A DNA stretch of 64,000 nt from Promicromonospora sp049532985. Its GTDB lineage: Bacteria; Actinomycetota; Actinomycetes; Actinomycetales; Cellulomonadaceae. The first letter of the stretch is position 1; each line of letters begins with the position of its first letter. The translations under genes were made by a program, and so were the position numbers. Positions 25,674 to 34,198 of the stretch are shown here, piece by piece. The notes under the pieces were generated by a model that was given only the letters and a program-made list of their open reading frames with translations, made no database searches and was not told where the DNA came from. The stretch is from the NCBI RefSeq assembly GCF_049532985.1, contig NZ_CP186693.1, positions 5,890,001-5,954,000 of the forward strand, written 5' to 3'.

Positions 25674-27775
25674 GCCGGCCCCACCTGGAGGACGTGGGCC
25701 ACCCGGACCTGCGGGTCGAGCCGGACCCAGGGATGGGCGCCCCAGCCGTAGGTCTCGCCCGAGAGCAGGTCGTGGGCCACGAAGAACGGGGCGTTGTCAT
25801 CGCCCTCGGGTGCACTGAGGCCGAGGGCGGAGAGGTCCAGATGCACTACTGACTCCTGTGCGTTCCGGGGGTCCAGGTTCAGCACGACCACGATCACGTC
25901 GTCGTGTCGCGGGGCACGTCGACCGTTGCCCCCGGTACCCATGGTGCGGCCCGGGGGCGTCGCTGTCGCGCCCGACGCGTGATCGGCCGAGATCCGGCGC
26001 GAGTACGCGACCACCTGCCCGTTCGTGGTGGGGTGGACGGTCAGGTTGCGCAGCTGCCGCAGCGCGGGGTGCGCGCGGCGGATGGCGTTCAGCTCGCCGA
26101 GCAGCAGGGCGATCCCGTACTCGTCGGCGCGGGCCCAGTCGCGGGGGCGGTACTCGTACTTCTCGTTGTCGATCTGCTCCTCGACGCCGGGGCGGGGGGT
26201 GCTCTCCACGAGCTCGTAGCCCGAGTAGATGCCCCAGGTCGGCGAGCCGGTCGCGGCCAGGACGGCCCGCGCGGCGAACGCCGCCACCCCGCCGTGGGTC
26301 AGGTAGGGCGGCAGGATGTCGTGCGTGGTGGGCCAGAAGGAGGGGCGCAGCACCGAGCCGGCCGGACCGCTCACCTCGGCCAGGTACTCCTCCACCTCTT
26401 CCTTCGTGTTGCGCCAGGTGAAGTACGTGTACGACTGGTGGAACCCGATCCGGGCCAGCGTCAGCATCATCGCCGGCTTGGTGAACGCCTCCGAGAGGAA
26501 GATGACCTCGGGGTTGGTCGCGTGCACCTGCGCCAGCAGCCACTCCCAGAAGTCCAGCGGCTTGGTGTGCGGGTTGTCGACGCGGAACAGCGTGACCCCC
26601 CGGTCGATCCACGTGCGGATCACGTCCAGCACCGCCTGGTACAGGCCCTCGGGGTCCGTGTCGAAGCTGAGCGGGTAGATGTCCTGGTACTTCTTGGGCG
26701 GGTTCTCCGCGTACGCGATCGACCCGTCGGCCCGCACCACGAACCACTCCGGGTGCTCGGTCACCCACGGGTGGTCGGGGGAGCACTGCAGCGCGATGTC
26801 GAGCGCCACCTCCAGGCCCTCCGCCCGGGCGGCGGCGACGAACGCCCGGAAGTCGTCCTCGGTGCCCAGGTCGGGGTGGATGGCGTCGTGCCCGCCGTCC
26901 GCCGAGCCGATCGCGTACGGGCTGCCCGGGTCGCCCGGCTGCGCCTCCAGCGTGTTGTTGCGGCCCTTGCGGAACGTGGTGCCGATGGGGGAGACGGGCG
27001 TCAGGTACACGACGTCGAAGCCCATCGCCGCGATACCCGGCAGCCGCTCGGCCGCCGTCGCGAACGTGCCCGACACCCACGTGCCGTCCTTCTTCTGGTA
27101 CGCCCCCTCGGATCGCGGGAACATCTCGTACCAGGAGCCCGCGAGCGCGAGCTGCCGCGACACCCGCAGCGGGTACGCGTCGGACGCCGAGACCAGCTCA
27201 CGCAGGGGCGCGCGCCGCAGCGCGGCGGTCACCTCGGGCGCGGTGGCGGCGGCGAACCGGGCCTCGGCCGGCCGCGTGGCGTCGGACAGCGCACGGCGGG
27301 CCGCGGCGAGCGCCCGGGCGTCGCGGGTCGTGCGGCCGGGGCCGACCAGCGGGTCCTTCGGGACGTCCCGGCAGATGCGCTCGAACAGGCGCACCCCCTC
27401 GGCCAGCATCAGGTCCACGTCGATGCCCGCGCCGATCTTGATCCCGGCGTCGTGCACCCACGTGGCGTACGGGTCCGACCAAGCCTCGACGCGGAAGGTC
27501 CAGTCACCCTCGGCGTCGGGCTGCACCTCCCCGCGGAACCGGTCGAGCCCGGGCGCGACGTCGACCATCGGCGCCCACGAGTGGTCCGACCCGTCGGGGG
27601 CGACGAGCACGGCGGTGGCGGCCACGGCGTCGTGCCCCTCGCGGAAGACCGTGGCCTCGACCGGGACCACCTCGCCGACCACCGCCTTCGCAGGCCAGCG
27701 GCCCGCCTCGACGACAGGGGCGACCTCGAGGACGGGGATGCGGCCGATCCGGCCGGGACGCGTGTGCGGGCTCAC
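25670..27775 (-). CDS. glgE: Alpha-1,4-glucan:maltose-1-phosphate maltosyltransferase
   Basis: A 701-residue GH13_3 enzyme that transfers maltose from maltose-1-phosphate to the non-reducing end of alpha-glucan. The N-terminal domain (about 10-115) includes GRWPAKAVVGEVVPVEATVFREGHD. The catalytic barrel has GFDVVYLTPVSPIG, DIALQCSPDHPWV, the nucleophile Asp in TLFRVDNPHTKPLDFW and acid Glu in EVIFLSEAFTKP. A Gly/Arg-rich insert lies near residue 620 in the C-terminal domain. GTG 27775 has a TAGCGT box 6 nt upstream and no ribosome-binding site, suggesting a leaderless first gene. It heads glgE-treS-mak-glgB and is divergent from glgP. Confidence 0.95.
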
Positions 27776-27781
27776 CGGACC

Positions 27782-27787
27782 ACGCTA
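27782..27787 (-). promoter_or_regulatory. -10 box of glgE (leaderless)
   Basis: On the minus strand TAGCGT ends 6 nt before the GTG at 27775. It shares the 133-bp divergent region 27776-27908 with the glgP promoter. Confidence 0.4.
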
Positions 27788-27895
27788 TCGACCGGTCCGG
27801 GTGACTCGCCTGCGGGGCACGCCGAGGTCCGGTGAACGTCGTCGGACGGGTCGGTGAAGCCCTCGGCAACAGGTGTGCTCGCCCCGAGGAGTGCG

Positions 27896-27901
27896 TAGTG
27901 T
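27896..27901 (+). promoter_or_regulatory. -10 box of glgP (leaderless)
   Basis: TAGTGT ends 7 nt before the GTG at 27909, with no ribosome-binding site between. This supports 27909 over an in-frame ATG at 27873, which lies upstream of the box. Confidence 0.5.
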
Positions 27902-27908
27902 TCTGCCG

Positions 27909-30485
27909 GTGAGAGCGATCCGCAGATTCACCGTCCGCACGGTCCTCCCCGAGCAGCTCGCGGCGCTCGACGAGCTGGCCCAGAACCTCCGCTGGTCCTG
28001 GCACGCGCCCACGCGCGAGCTGTTCGCGAGCATCGACCCGGACCTCTGGTCCGACGTCCGCGGGGATCCCGTGGCACTGCTCGCGGCCCTCGGCTCCGAG
28101 CGGCTGGAGGCGCTCGCGGCCTCCGAGGAGTTCACGGGCCGCGTGCGCGCGGCGTCCGACGACCTGCACCGCTACCTGCACGACCCGCGGTGGTACCAGC
28201 AGCAGCCCTCGGGCGCCGGGCTGCCGCGGGCGATCGCCTACTTCTCGCCCGAGTTCGGCATCACCTCGGTGCTGCCGCAGTACTCCGGCGGTCTCGGCAT
28301 CCTGGCGGGCGACCACCTCAAGAGCGCGTCCGACATGGGCGTGCCCATCGTGGGGGTGGGCCTGCTGTACGGCGCCGGGTACTTCCGGCAGTCGCTCACC
28401 CGGGACGCCTGGCAGGTGGAGACCTACCCGCTGCTCGACCCGGACGGTCTGCCGCTCGCGGTGCTGCGCGAGGACGACGGCACGCCCGCCGTCATCTCGC
28501 TCGACCTGCCCGGGGGCCGCACGCTCCACGCGCACGTGTGGGTGGCCGCCGTCGGCCGGGTGCCGCTGCTGCTGCTCGACTCGAACGTGCCGGAGAACGA
28601 CGACGCGGCGCGCAAGGTGACCGACCGCCTGTACGGCGGCGGCGGCGAGCACCGTCTGCAGCAGGAGCTCCTGCTCGGCGTGGGCGGCGTGCGCGCGCTG
28701 CGTGCCTGGTCGCGCCTGACGGGGGCGCCCGAGCCGGAGGTCTACCACACCAACGAGGGCCACGCCGGCTTCCTCGGGGTCGAGCGGATCCGTGAGCTGG
28801 TCGGTGCCGGGCTCAGCGTCGGCGAGGCCCACGAGGCGGTCCGCGCGGCCACGGTCTTCACCACGCACACGCCGGTGCCGGCAGGCATCGACCGGTTCCC
28901 CAAGGAGCTGGTCAGCGCGTACTTCGGCGGCGACAACGAGATGCCCGGCGTGCCGACCCAGACCGTGCTCGCGCTCGGCTCGGAGGACTACGACGGCGGC
29001 GACCCCACCGTGTTCAACATGGCCGTGATGGGCCTGCGGCTGGGCGGTCGCGCGAACGGCGTCTCGCTGCTGCACGGCCAGGTCTCCCGCGAGATGTTCG
29101 AGGGCCTGTGGCCCGGGTTCGACGCGCGCGAGGTGCCCATCACGTCCGTCACCAACGGCGTGCACTCACCCACCTGGGTGGCGCCGCGGCTGGCCGCCGT
29201 CGAGGCGGAGCGGCTGGGCCTGGACGAGATCACGGCGCCCGAGGCGTCGGGCGGCTGGCTGGACGCGGGCCGCGTGTCCGACGCCGAGCTGTGGGCTCTG
29301 CGCGGTGAGATGCGTGCCGAGCTCGTGGCGGAGGCACGGCGCCGGGTGCGCAAGTCCTGGCGCGAGCGCGGGGCGTCCCCGGCCGAGCTCGGCTGGGTCG
29401 ACGACGTGCTGTCGCCCGACGTGCTCACCATCGGCTTCGCCCGCCGTGTGCCCACGTACAAGCGGCTCACGCTCATGCTGCGCGACCCGGAGCGGCTCAA
29501 GGCGCTCCTGCTGCACCCCGAGCGCCCGGTCCAGCTCATCGTGGCCGGCAAGTCGCACCCGGCCGACGACTCGGGCAAGCGGCTCATCCAGCAGCTCGTC
29601 CGGTTCGCCGACGACCCCGAGGTGCGGCACCGCATCGTCTTCCTGCCGAACTACGACATCGGCATGGCGCAGTCGCTGTACCCGGGCTGCGACGTCTGGC
29701 TGAACAACCCGCTGCGGCCCCTGGAGGCGTCGGGCACGTCCGGCATGAAGTCGGCGCTCAACGGCGGGCTGAACCTCTCCATCGAGGACGGCTGGTGGGC
29801 CGAGTGGTACGACGGCGAGAACGGCTGGGGCATCCCCACGGCCGACGGCGTCGAGGACGCCGACCGCCGCGACGACCTGGAGGCCGCCGCGCTGTACGAC
29901 CTCGTGGAGTCGCAGGTGGCGCCCGCCTTCTACGACCGCACCGACGGCGTGCCGGGCCGCTGGCTGGAGATGGTGCGGCACACGCTGGCCACCCTGGGCC
30001 CCAAGGTCCAGGCCACGCGCATGGTCTCGGAGTACGTGCACGGGCTGTACGCCCCGGCCGCCGAGGCGGGCCGGGCGCTCGCCGCCGACGGGTTCGCCGC
30101 CGCCAAGGACCTCGCGGGCTGGAAGGCCCACGTGCGCGGCTCGTGGTCGCAGGTGCGCGTGGACCACGTCGAGTCGGCGGGCATCGGCGAAGCCGTCCGG
30201 GTGGGCGACCGTCTCACGGTGCGGGCGTACGTCTCGCTCGGCTCCCTGTCGCCCGACGACGTGGACGTGCAGGTGGTCCACGGGCGGGTGACCGAGGCCG
30301 ACGTGATCGACGAGTTCACCGCCGAGCCCCTGGCCCTCGCCGAGTCCTACGAGGCCGGGCGGCACGCGTTCGGCGGCGAGGTCGAGCTGGAGACGTCGGG
30401 CCCGTTCGGCTACACGGTGCGCATCGTGCCGAGGCACCGGCACCTGACGAGCGTCGCGGAGCTGGGGCTGGTGGCCAACGCCTGA
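27909..30485 (+). CDS. glgP: Alpha-glucan phosphorylase
   Basis: About 858 residues of the actinobacterial/archaeal-type phosphorylase, starting with a DUF3417-type N-terminal domain (RWSWHAPTRELFASID). It releases glucose-1-phosphate from alpha-1,4-glucan ends using pyridoxal phosphate. Landmarks are IAYFSPEFGITSVLPQYSGG, VYHTNEGHAGFLGVERI, VFTTHTPVPAGIDRF, GFARRVPTYKR, and the cofactor Lys region EASGTSGMKSALNGGLNLS followed by EDGWWAEW. Divergent from glgE, so synthesis and breakdown of the same glucan share one 133-bp control region. The 3' flank is the tandem array and family B repeat at 30518-30704. Confidence 0.94.
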   Translation: MRAIRRFTVRTVLPEQLAALDELAQNLRWSWHAPTRELFASIDPDLWSDVRGDPVALLAALGSERLEALAASEEFTGRVRAASDDLHRYLHDPRWYQQQPSGAGLPRAIAYFSPEFGITSVLPQYSGGLGILAGDHLKSASDMGVPIVGVGLLYGAGYFRQSLTRDAWQVETYPLLDPDGLPLAVLREDDGTPAVISLDLPGGRTLHAHVWVAAVGRVPLLLLDSNVPENDDAARKVTDRLYGGGGEHRLQQELLLGVGGVRALRAWSRLTGAPEPEVYHTNEGHAGFLGVERIRELVGAGLSVGEAHEAVRAATVFTTHTPVPAGIDRFPKELVSAYFGGDNEMPGVPTQTVLALGSEDYDGGDPTVFNMAVMGLRLGGRANGVSLLHGQVSREMFEGLWPGFDAREVPITSVTNGVHSPTWVAPRLAAVEAERLGLDEITAPEASGGWLDAGRVSDAELWALRGEMRAELVAEARRRVRKSWRERGASPAELGWVDDVLSPDVLTIGFARRVPTYKRLTLMLRDPERLKALLLHPERPVQLIVAGKSHPADDSGKRLIQQLVRFADDPEVRHRIVFLPNYDIGMAQSLYPGCDVWLNNPLRPLEASGTSGMKSALNGGLNLSIEDGWWAEWYDGENGWGIPTADGVEDADRRDDLEAAALYDLVESQVAPAFYDRTDGVPGRWLEMVRHTLATLGPKVQATRMVSEYVHGLYAPAAEAGRALAADGFAAAKDLAGWKAHVRGSWSQVRVDHVESAGIGEAVRVGDRLTVRAYVSLGSLSPDDVDVQVVHGRVTEADVIDEFTAEPLALAESYEAGRHAFGGEVELETSGPFGYTVRIVPRHRHLTSVAELGLVANA

Positions 30486-30517
30486 GCGGCGGGGGCTTGG
30501 GCCGTGGGGCTGTGGCT

Positions 30518-30641
30518 TCGGTGAGCTCCGCCTCGGGGCGGCTGCGTCGGTCGGTTGCTTGGCCTCGGGGCTGTGGCGTCGGTCGGTTGCTTGGCCTCGG
30601 GGCTGCTGCTTCGGTCAGTTGCTCGGCCTCGGGACTCGACT
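30518..30641. repeat. Degenerate 29-32-bp tandem array built from a family B half-site
   Basis: Four units begin at 30518, 30547, 30579 and 30611, each opening with TCGGT. The best two (30547 and 30579) share TCGGTCGGTTGCTTGGCCTC and are 32 bp each. The TCGGTCGGTTGC portion equals the arm of the family B palindrome at 22142. It fills the 3' flank of glgP immediately before the second family B palindrome. There are no unique spacers, so it is not CRISPR. Confidence 0.75.
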
Positions 30642-30704
30642 TCGGTCGCTTGCCTCCAGATCGGTCCTCTGATTGACCGAACTCGAGGCAAGGGACCGAA
30701 GTCG
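30637..30704. repeat. Family B palindromic repeat, copy 2
   Basis: 20-nt arms (CGACTTCGGTCGCTTGCCTC at 30637-30656; complement at 30685-30704 with one mismatch) enclose an inner TCGGTC/GACCGA stem with loop CTCTGATT. Centre and arms match copy 1 at 22142-22207. It lies between the convergent glgP and SH3-like genes and may terminate both. Confidence 0.8.
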
Positions 30705-30731
30705 ATCCGCGTCGCGGGCAGATGATCGAGG

Positions 30732-31031
30732 TCAGGTCTCCCGCGGGCGGCGGGTGGGCCGCGGGGGGATCGGCTTGGCGGCTGCTATCTCCGCCGCGGC
30801 CACCTCCACCTCCGTCGGTTCGGCGCGTCCGGGTACCGGGTCGGTGCGCAGGCGCAGCCCCGTGTCCGAGACCTCGACGACGAATCCGATCAGGTCGGTC
30901 CAACGGTGGGCCGAGCCGCCGTCGGACACGACCGGCCCGGCGGGTGGCAGGCGGCGTCGGACCACCACCCGCGTACCGGGCCGCAGGGCGCGCCAGCCAC
31001 CCGCGGCGTCCGGCGGTGTAGCGAATGTCAC
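30732..31031 (-). CDS. Small SH3-like conserved actinobacterial protein
   Basis: About 99 residues from a GTG at 31031 (GGAAAGAG upstream). The first 70 residues (GWRALRPGTRVVVRRRL, then WTDLIGFVVEVSDTGLRLR) resemble the short beta-barrel domain found at the N-terminus of Rv0428c-type GNAT acetyltransferases. The acetyltransferase domain itself is absent. The C-terminus is basic and Pro/Arg-rich. The frame continues upstream, but that region is antisense to fdxA. Divergent from fdxA, an arrangement I recall from other Actinobacteria. Function unknown. Confidence 0.7.
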   Translation of the reverse strand: MTFATPPDAAGGWRALRPGTRVVVRRRLPPAGPVVSDGGSAHRWTDLIGFVVEVSDTGLRLRTDPVPGRAEPTEVEVAAAEIAAAKPIPPRPTRRPRET

Positions 31032-31085
31032 GTGCGTTCTCTTTCCGGTGCGTGAGACCGGTCGGGATCTGCGGGTCTCCCGGGA

Positions 31086-31096
31086 GATACTAGGAT
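31086..31096 (+). promoter_or_regulatory. Candidate -10 region for fdxA
   Basis: GATACT and TAGGAT overlap at 31086-31096, about 75 bp before the fdxA start, in the divergent gap shared with the SH3-like gene. No convincing -35 box is visible. Confidence 0.3.
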
Positions 31097-31169
31097 CGCG
31101 CGGCAGGGCCGCCCACGCGGCCCGCGCAGTGCATGCCCCCCAGTCCGGAAGTGGAAGGACACCCTCGAA

Positions 31170-31487
31170 GTGACCTACGTGATCGCTCAGCCGTGCGTCG
31201 ACGTCAAGGACCGGGCGTGCATCGAGGAGTGTCCCGTGGACTGCATCTACGAGGGCAGCCGCTCCCTCTACATCCACCCGGACGAGTGCGTGGACTGCGG
31301 CGCCTGCGAGCCGGTCTGCCCGGTCGAGGCCATCTACTACGAGGACGACGTCCCCGACGAGTGGAAGGACTACTACCGCGCGAACGTGGAGTTCTTCGAC
31401 GACCTGGGCTCGCCCGGCGGCGCCGCGAAGATGGGCGTCATCGAGAAGGACGACCCGATGATCGCGGCCCTCCCGCCGCAGGCCTGA
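31170..31487 (+). CDS. fdxA: 7Fe ferredoxin
   Basis: A 105-residue ferredoxin carrying one [3Fe-4S] and one [4Fe-4S] cluster. Cysteines occur at 9, 17, 21 and 25 (PCVDVKDRACIEECPVDC) and at 40, 43, 46 and 50 (CVDCGACEPVCP). The first set has the C-x7-C spacing typical of the 3Fe site in mycobacterial FdxA/FdxC. It donates low-potential electrons, for example to cytochromes P450 or other reductases. GTG 31170 has a GGAAGGAC ribosome-binding site. dapC starts 10 bp after the stop, so the two are co-transcribed. Confidence 0.96.
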   Translation: MTYVIAQPCVDVKDRACIEECPVDCIYEGSRSLYIHPDECVDCGACEPVCPVEAIYYEDDVPDEWKDYYRANVEFFDDLGSPGGAAKMGVIEKDDPMIAALPPQA

Positions 31488-31497
31488 CCTCGCACGC

Positions 31498-32610
31498 ATG
31501 GGCCTGCACGACATCTCCGACCTGCCCTTCGCCTGGGACTCGCTCGACGACCTCACGGCGACGGCGAAGGCCCACCCCGGCGGCCTGATCAACCTCTCCA
31601 TGGGTACGCCCGTGGACCCGACGCCGGACGTCGTGCGGCATGCGCTGGAGGCGGCGTCGAACGCGCCGGGCTACCCGCTGACGGCGGGGACGCCGGCGCT
31701 GCGGCAGGCGGTCGCGGACTGGTTCGCCCGGCGCCGTGGCGTGCCGGGCCTCGACCCCGCCGCCGTGGTGCCGACCATCGGCTCCAAGGAGCTCGTGGGC
31801 CTGCTGCCCGCCCTGCTGCACCTGGGCCCCGGTGACGTGGTGGTGCACCCGGCTGTGGCCTATCCGACCTACGTGGCGGGCATCCGGGCCGCCGGCGCCA
31901 CGCCGCTCGCAGCCCACGACGTGGCCGACTGGGCTGGTCGCGACGACGTGCGCATGGTGTGGGTCAACTCACCCGGCAACCCGACGGGCCGCGTGCTCGA
32001 CGTCGCGGCGCTGCGTGCCGTGGTCGAGGCGGCGCGGGCGATCGGCGCCGTGGTCGTCTCGGACGAGTGCTATGCCGAGCTGGCGTGGGACACGCCGTCG
32101 GGCAGCGTCCCGTCGATCCTGGACCCGCGCGTGTGCGGGGGATCGCACGAGGGTCTGCTGGCGGCGTACTCCCTGTCCAAGCAGTCCAACATCGCGGGCT
32201 ACCGGGCGGCGTTCCTGGCGGGCGACCGTGCCCTGGTGACCGATCTCACGCAGACCCGCAAGCACCTGGGCCTCATCGTGCCCGCTCCGGTGCAGGCCGC
32301 GATGACGGCGGCCCTGTCGGACGACGAGCACGTCGCCGTTCAGCGCGACCTCTACGGGGCCCGGCGGGAGGCGCTGGCCGCGGCCGTCGTCGCGGCGGGG
32401 CTCGTCGTCGACGACTCGGAGGCCGGCCTGTACCTGTGGGTGGCCGCCCCGGACGGCCGATCCGGGCTCCAGGTCGCACAATGGTTCGCGGAGCGTGGCC
32501 TCCTCACCACGCCCGGGTACCTCTACGGCGACGACCGGCACACGCGCGTGGCACTGACCTCGACTGACGCGCAGATTGCCGATGCTGTGTCGCGCCTCAC
32601 ACAGGCTTGA
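31498..32610 (+). CDS. dapC: Succinyldiaminopimelate transaminase
   Basis: A 370-residue fold-type I aminotransferase. VNSPGNPTGR (PLP/substrate region), VVSDECYAELAW (the Asp that pairs with the pyridine nitrogen) and YSLSKQSNIAGYR (the Lys forming the Schiff base) are all present. The fdxA-dapC gene order is that of characterised actinobacterial DapC, which aminates N-succinyl-2-amino-6-ketopimelate in lysine and peptidoglycan biosynthesis. ATG 31498 follows the fdxA stop after 10 bp with no obvious ribosome-binding site, so translation may depend on coupling. Confidence 0.9.
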   Translation: MGLHDISDLPFAWDSLDDLTATAKAHPGGLINLSMGTPVDPTPDVVRHALEAASNAPGYPLTAGTPALRQAVADWFARRRGVPGLDPAAVVPTIGSKELVGLLPALLHLGPGDVVVHPAVAYPTYVAGIRAAGATPLAAHDVADWAGRDDVRMVWVNSPGNPTGRVLDVAALRAVVEAARAIGAVVVSDECYAELAWDTPSGSVPSILDPRVCGGSHEGLLAAYSLSKQSNIAGYRAAFLAGDRALVTDLTQTRKHLGLIVPAPVQAAMTAALSDDEHVAVQRDLYGARREALAAAVVAAGLVVDDSEAGLYLWVAAPDGRSGLQVAQWFAERGLLTTPGYLYGDDRHTRVALTSTDAQIADAVSRLTQA

Positions 32611-32618
32611 CCGACGGA

Positions 32619-32647
32619 TTGGAAAAACGAGAGCTGGGCACGATACT
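32619..32647 (+). promoter_or_regulatory. Sigma-70-like promoter of gltA
   Basis: TTGGAA (32619-32624) and GATACT (32642-32647) are separated by exactly 17 bp, about 78 bp upstream of the gltA ATG. This is the cleanest -35/-10 pair in the window. Confidence 0.6.
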
Positions 32648-32725
32648 GTCGTGGCCCCAGGTCGACGCTGCCCCGACTGCTTTCTTCGCCGCAGTGTCCC
32701 TCGTGCGCTCTTCAGGAAGGAAGAC

Positions 32726-34033
32726 ATGACCTCCACACCGGTGGACGGCTCGAGCCGCGTCGAGCTCGCCGTCAACGGAACCACTCACCCCCTGCCTGTC
32801 GTCGCCGCGAGCGAGGGCAACGACGGCATCGTGGTGTCGTCGCTGCTCAAGGACACGGGCCTGGTCACGGTCGATCCAGGTTTCATGAACACGGCGTCGT
32901 GCGAGTCGACGATCACCTACATCGACGGTGACGCCGGCATCCTGCGCTACCGCGGGTACCCCATCGACCAGCTCGCCTCGGGCTCGACCTTCCTCGAGGT
33001 CGCGTACCTGCTCATCTACGGCGAGCTGCCGAGCGCGGCCGACCTGGACTCCTTCACCGAGCGGGTCAACCGGCACACCCTGGTGCACGAGGACTTCCGC
33101 ACGTTCATGGGAACGTTCCCCCGCAACGCGCACCCGATGGCGGTGCTGGCCTCTGCGGTGAACGCGCTGTCCACGTTCTACCCGGAGTCGCTCGACCCGA
33201 CCGACGACGAGCAGGTCGACCTGGCCACCGTGCTGCTGCTGGCCAAGACCCGGACCATCACGTCCTACCTGCACCGGCGCCGCGTGGGCGAGCCGCTGCT
33301 GTACCCGGACTACTCGCGGGGCTACGTCGAGGACTTCCTGCGGATGACGTTCGCGACGCCGTACGAGGCCTACGAGGCCGACCCGGTGGTCGTGGACGCG
33401 CTGGAGAAGCTGCTGGTGCTGCACGCGGACCACGAGCAGAACTGCTCCACGTCCACGGTGCGCGTGGTCGGCTCGTCGAACGCGACGCTGTACGCGTCGG
33501 TGGCCGCGGGCGTCAACGCCCTGTCGGGCCCGGCGCACGGCGGGGCCAACGAGGCCGTGCTGACCATGCTGGAGAAGATCCGCTCGGGCGGCGAGACCGT
33601 CGAGACCTTCATGAACAAGGTCAAGAACAAGCAGGACGGCGTGCGCCTGATGGGCTTCGGCCACCGCGTGTACAAGTCCTACGACCCGCGCGCGGCGATC
33701 GTGAAGAAGTCGGCCGACGAGGTGCTCGACAAGCTCGGCGCCAAGGACGAGCTGCTCGACATCGCGCGCGGCCTGGAGGAGATCGCCCTCTCGGACGACT
33801 ACTTCGTGGAGCGCAAGCTCTACCCGAACGTCGACTTCTACACGGGCCTCATCTACAAGGCCATGGGCTTCGAGCCGGCGATGTTCACGCCGCTGTTCGC
33901 GCTGGGCCGCATGCCCGGCTGGATCGCCCAGTGGCGCGAGATGATCAAGGACCCGCAGACCAAGATCGGCCGCCCGCGCCAGGTCTACACGGGTGCCACG
34001 GAGCGTCCGTACGTGCCGGTGGCGTCGCGCTAG
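32726..34033 (+). CDS. gltA: Citrate synthase
   Basis: A 435-residue type II (bacterial, hexamer-type) citrate synthase that condenses acetyl-CoA with oxaloacetate to start the TCA cycle. The catalytic trio is visible: His in LVLHADHEQNCSTSTVR / SGPAHGGANEAVL, His in GFGHRVYKSYDPRA and Asp in NVDFYTGLIY. An N-terminal beta domain (about 1-60) typical of the long form is present. ATG 32726 has an AGGAAGGAAG ribosome-binding site. It is monocistronic between its own promoter and a long terminator hairpin. Confidence 0.96.
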   Translation: MTSTPVDGSSRVELAVNGTTHPLPVVAASEGNDGIVVSSLLKDTGLVTVDPGFMNTASCESTITYIDGDAGILRYRGYPIDQLASGSTFLEVAYLLIYGELPSAADLDSFTERVNRHTLVHEDFRTFMGTFPRNAHPMAVLASAVNALSTFYPESLDPTDDEQVDLATVLLLAKTRTITSYLHRRRVGEPLLYPDYSRGYVEDFLRMTFATPYEAYEADPVVVDALEKLLVLHADHEQNCSTSTVRVVGSSNATLYASVAAGVNALSGPAHGGANEAVLTMLEKIRSGGETVETFMNKVKNKQDGVRLMGFGHRVYKSYDPRAAIVKKSADEVLDKLGAKDELLDIARGLEEIALSDDYFVERKLYPNVDFYTGLIYKAMGFEPAMFTPLFALGRMPGWIAQWREMIKDPQTKIGRPRQVYTGATERPYVPVASR

Positions 34034-34044
34034 TCCGCCTCTTC

Positions 34045-34114
34045 CGGGCCCCCGCCAGGCGAGGAGGTCCCGAGACCGCCGGGTCCCGGGACGTCCTCGC
34101 CGGACGGGGGCCCG
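34045..34114 (+). terminator. Long terminator hairpin after gltA
   Basis: Outer arms CGGGCCCCCG (34045-34054) and CGGGGGCCCG (34105-34114) enclose an inner stem of GGCGAGGAGGTCCC against GGGACGTCCTCGCC with one mismatch. No U-tract. Confidence 0.75.
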
Positions 34115-34186
34115 CGTCGTGGCCGGCGTGACCCGATCGTTGCCCGCGGCGCCGGCTTTTTCGTCGTCCGTGTCACCGGCCCCGGC

Positions 34187-34192
34187 TAGTTT
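34187..34192 (+). promoter_or_regulatory. -10 box of the FtsX-permease operon (leaderless)
   Basis: TAGTTT ends 6 nt before the GTG at 34199, with no ribosome-binding site. A T-rich stretch (GGCTTTTTCG) lies about 30 bp further upstream. Confidence 0.5.
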
Positions 34193-34198
34193 GGGCCC

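Noticed and set aside
30518..30704. Possible CRISPR-like array after glgP
   Set aside because: Units are contiguous and degenerate without unique spacers, and there are no cas genes.
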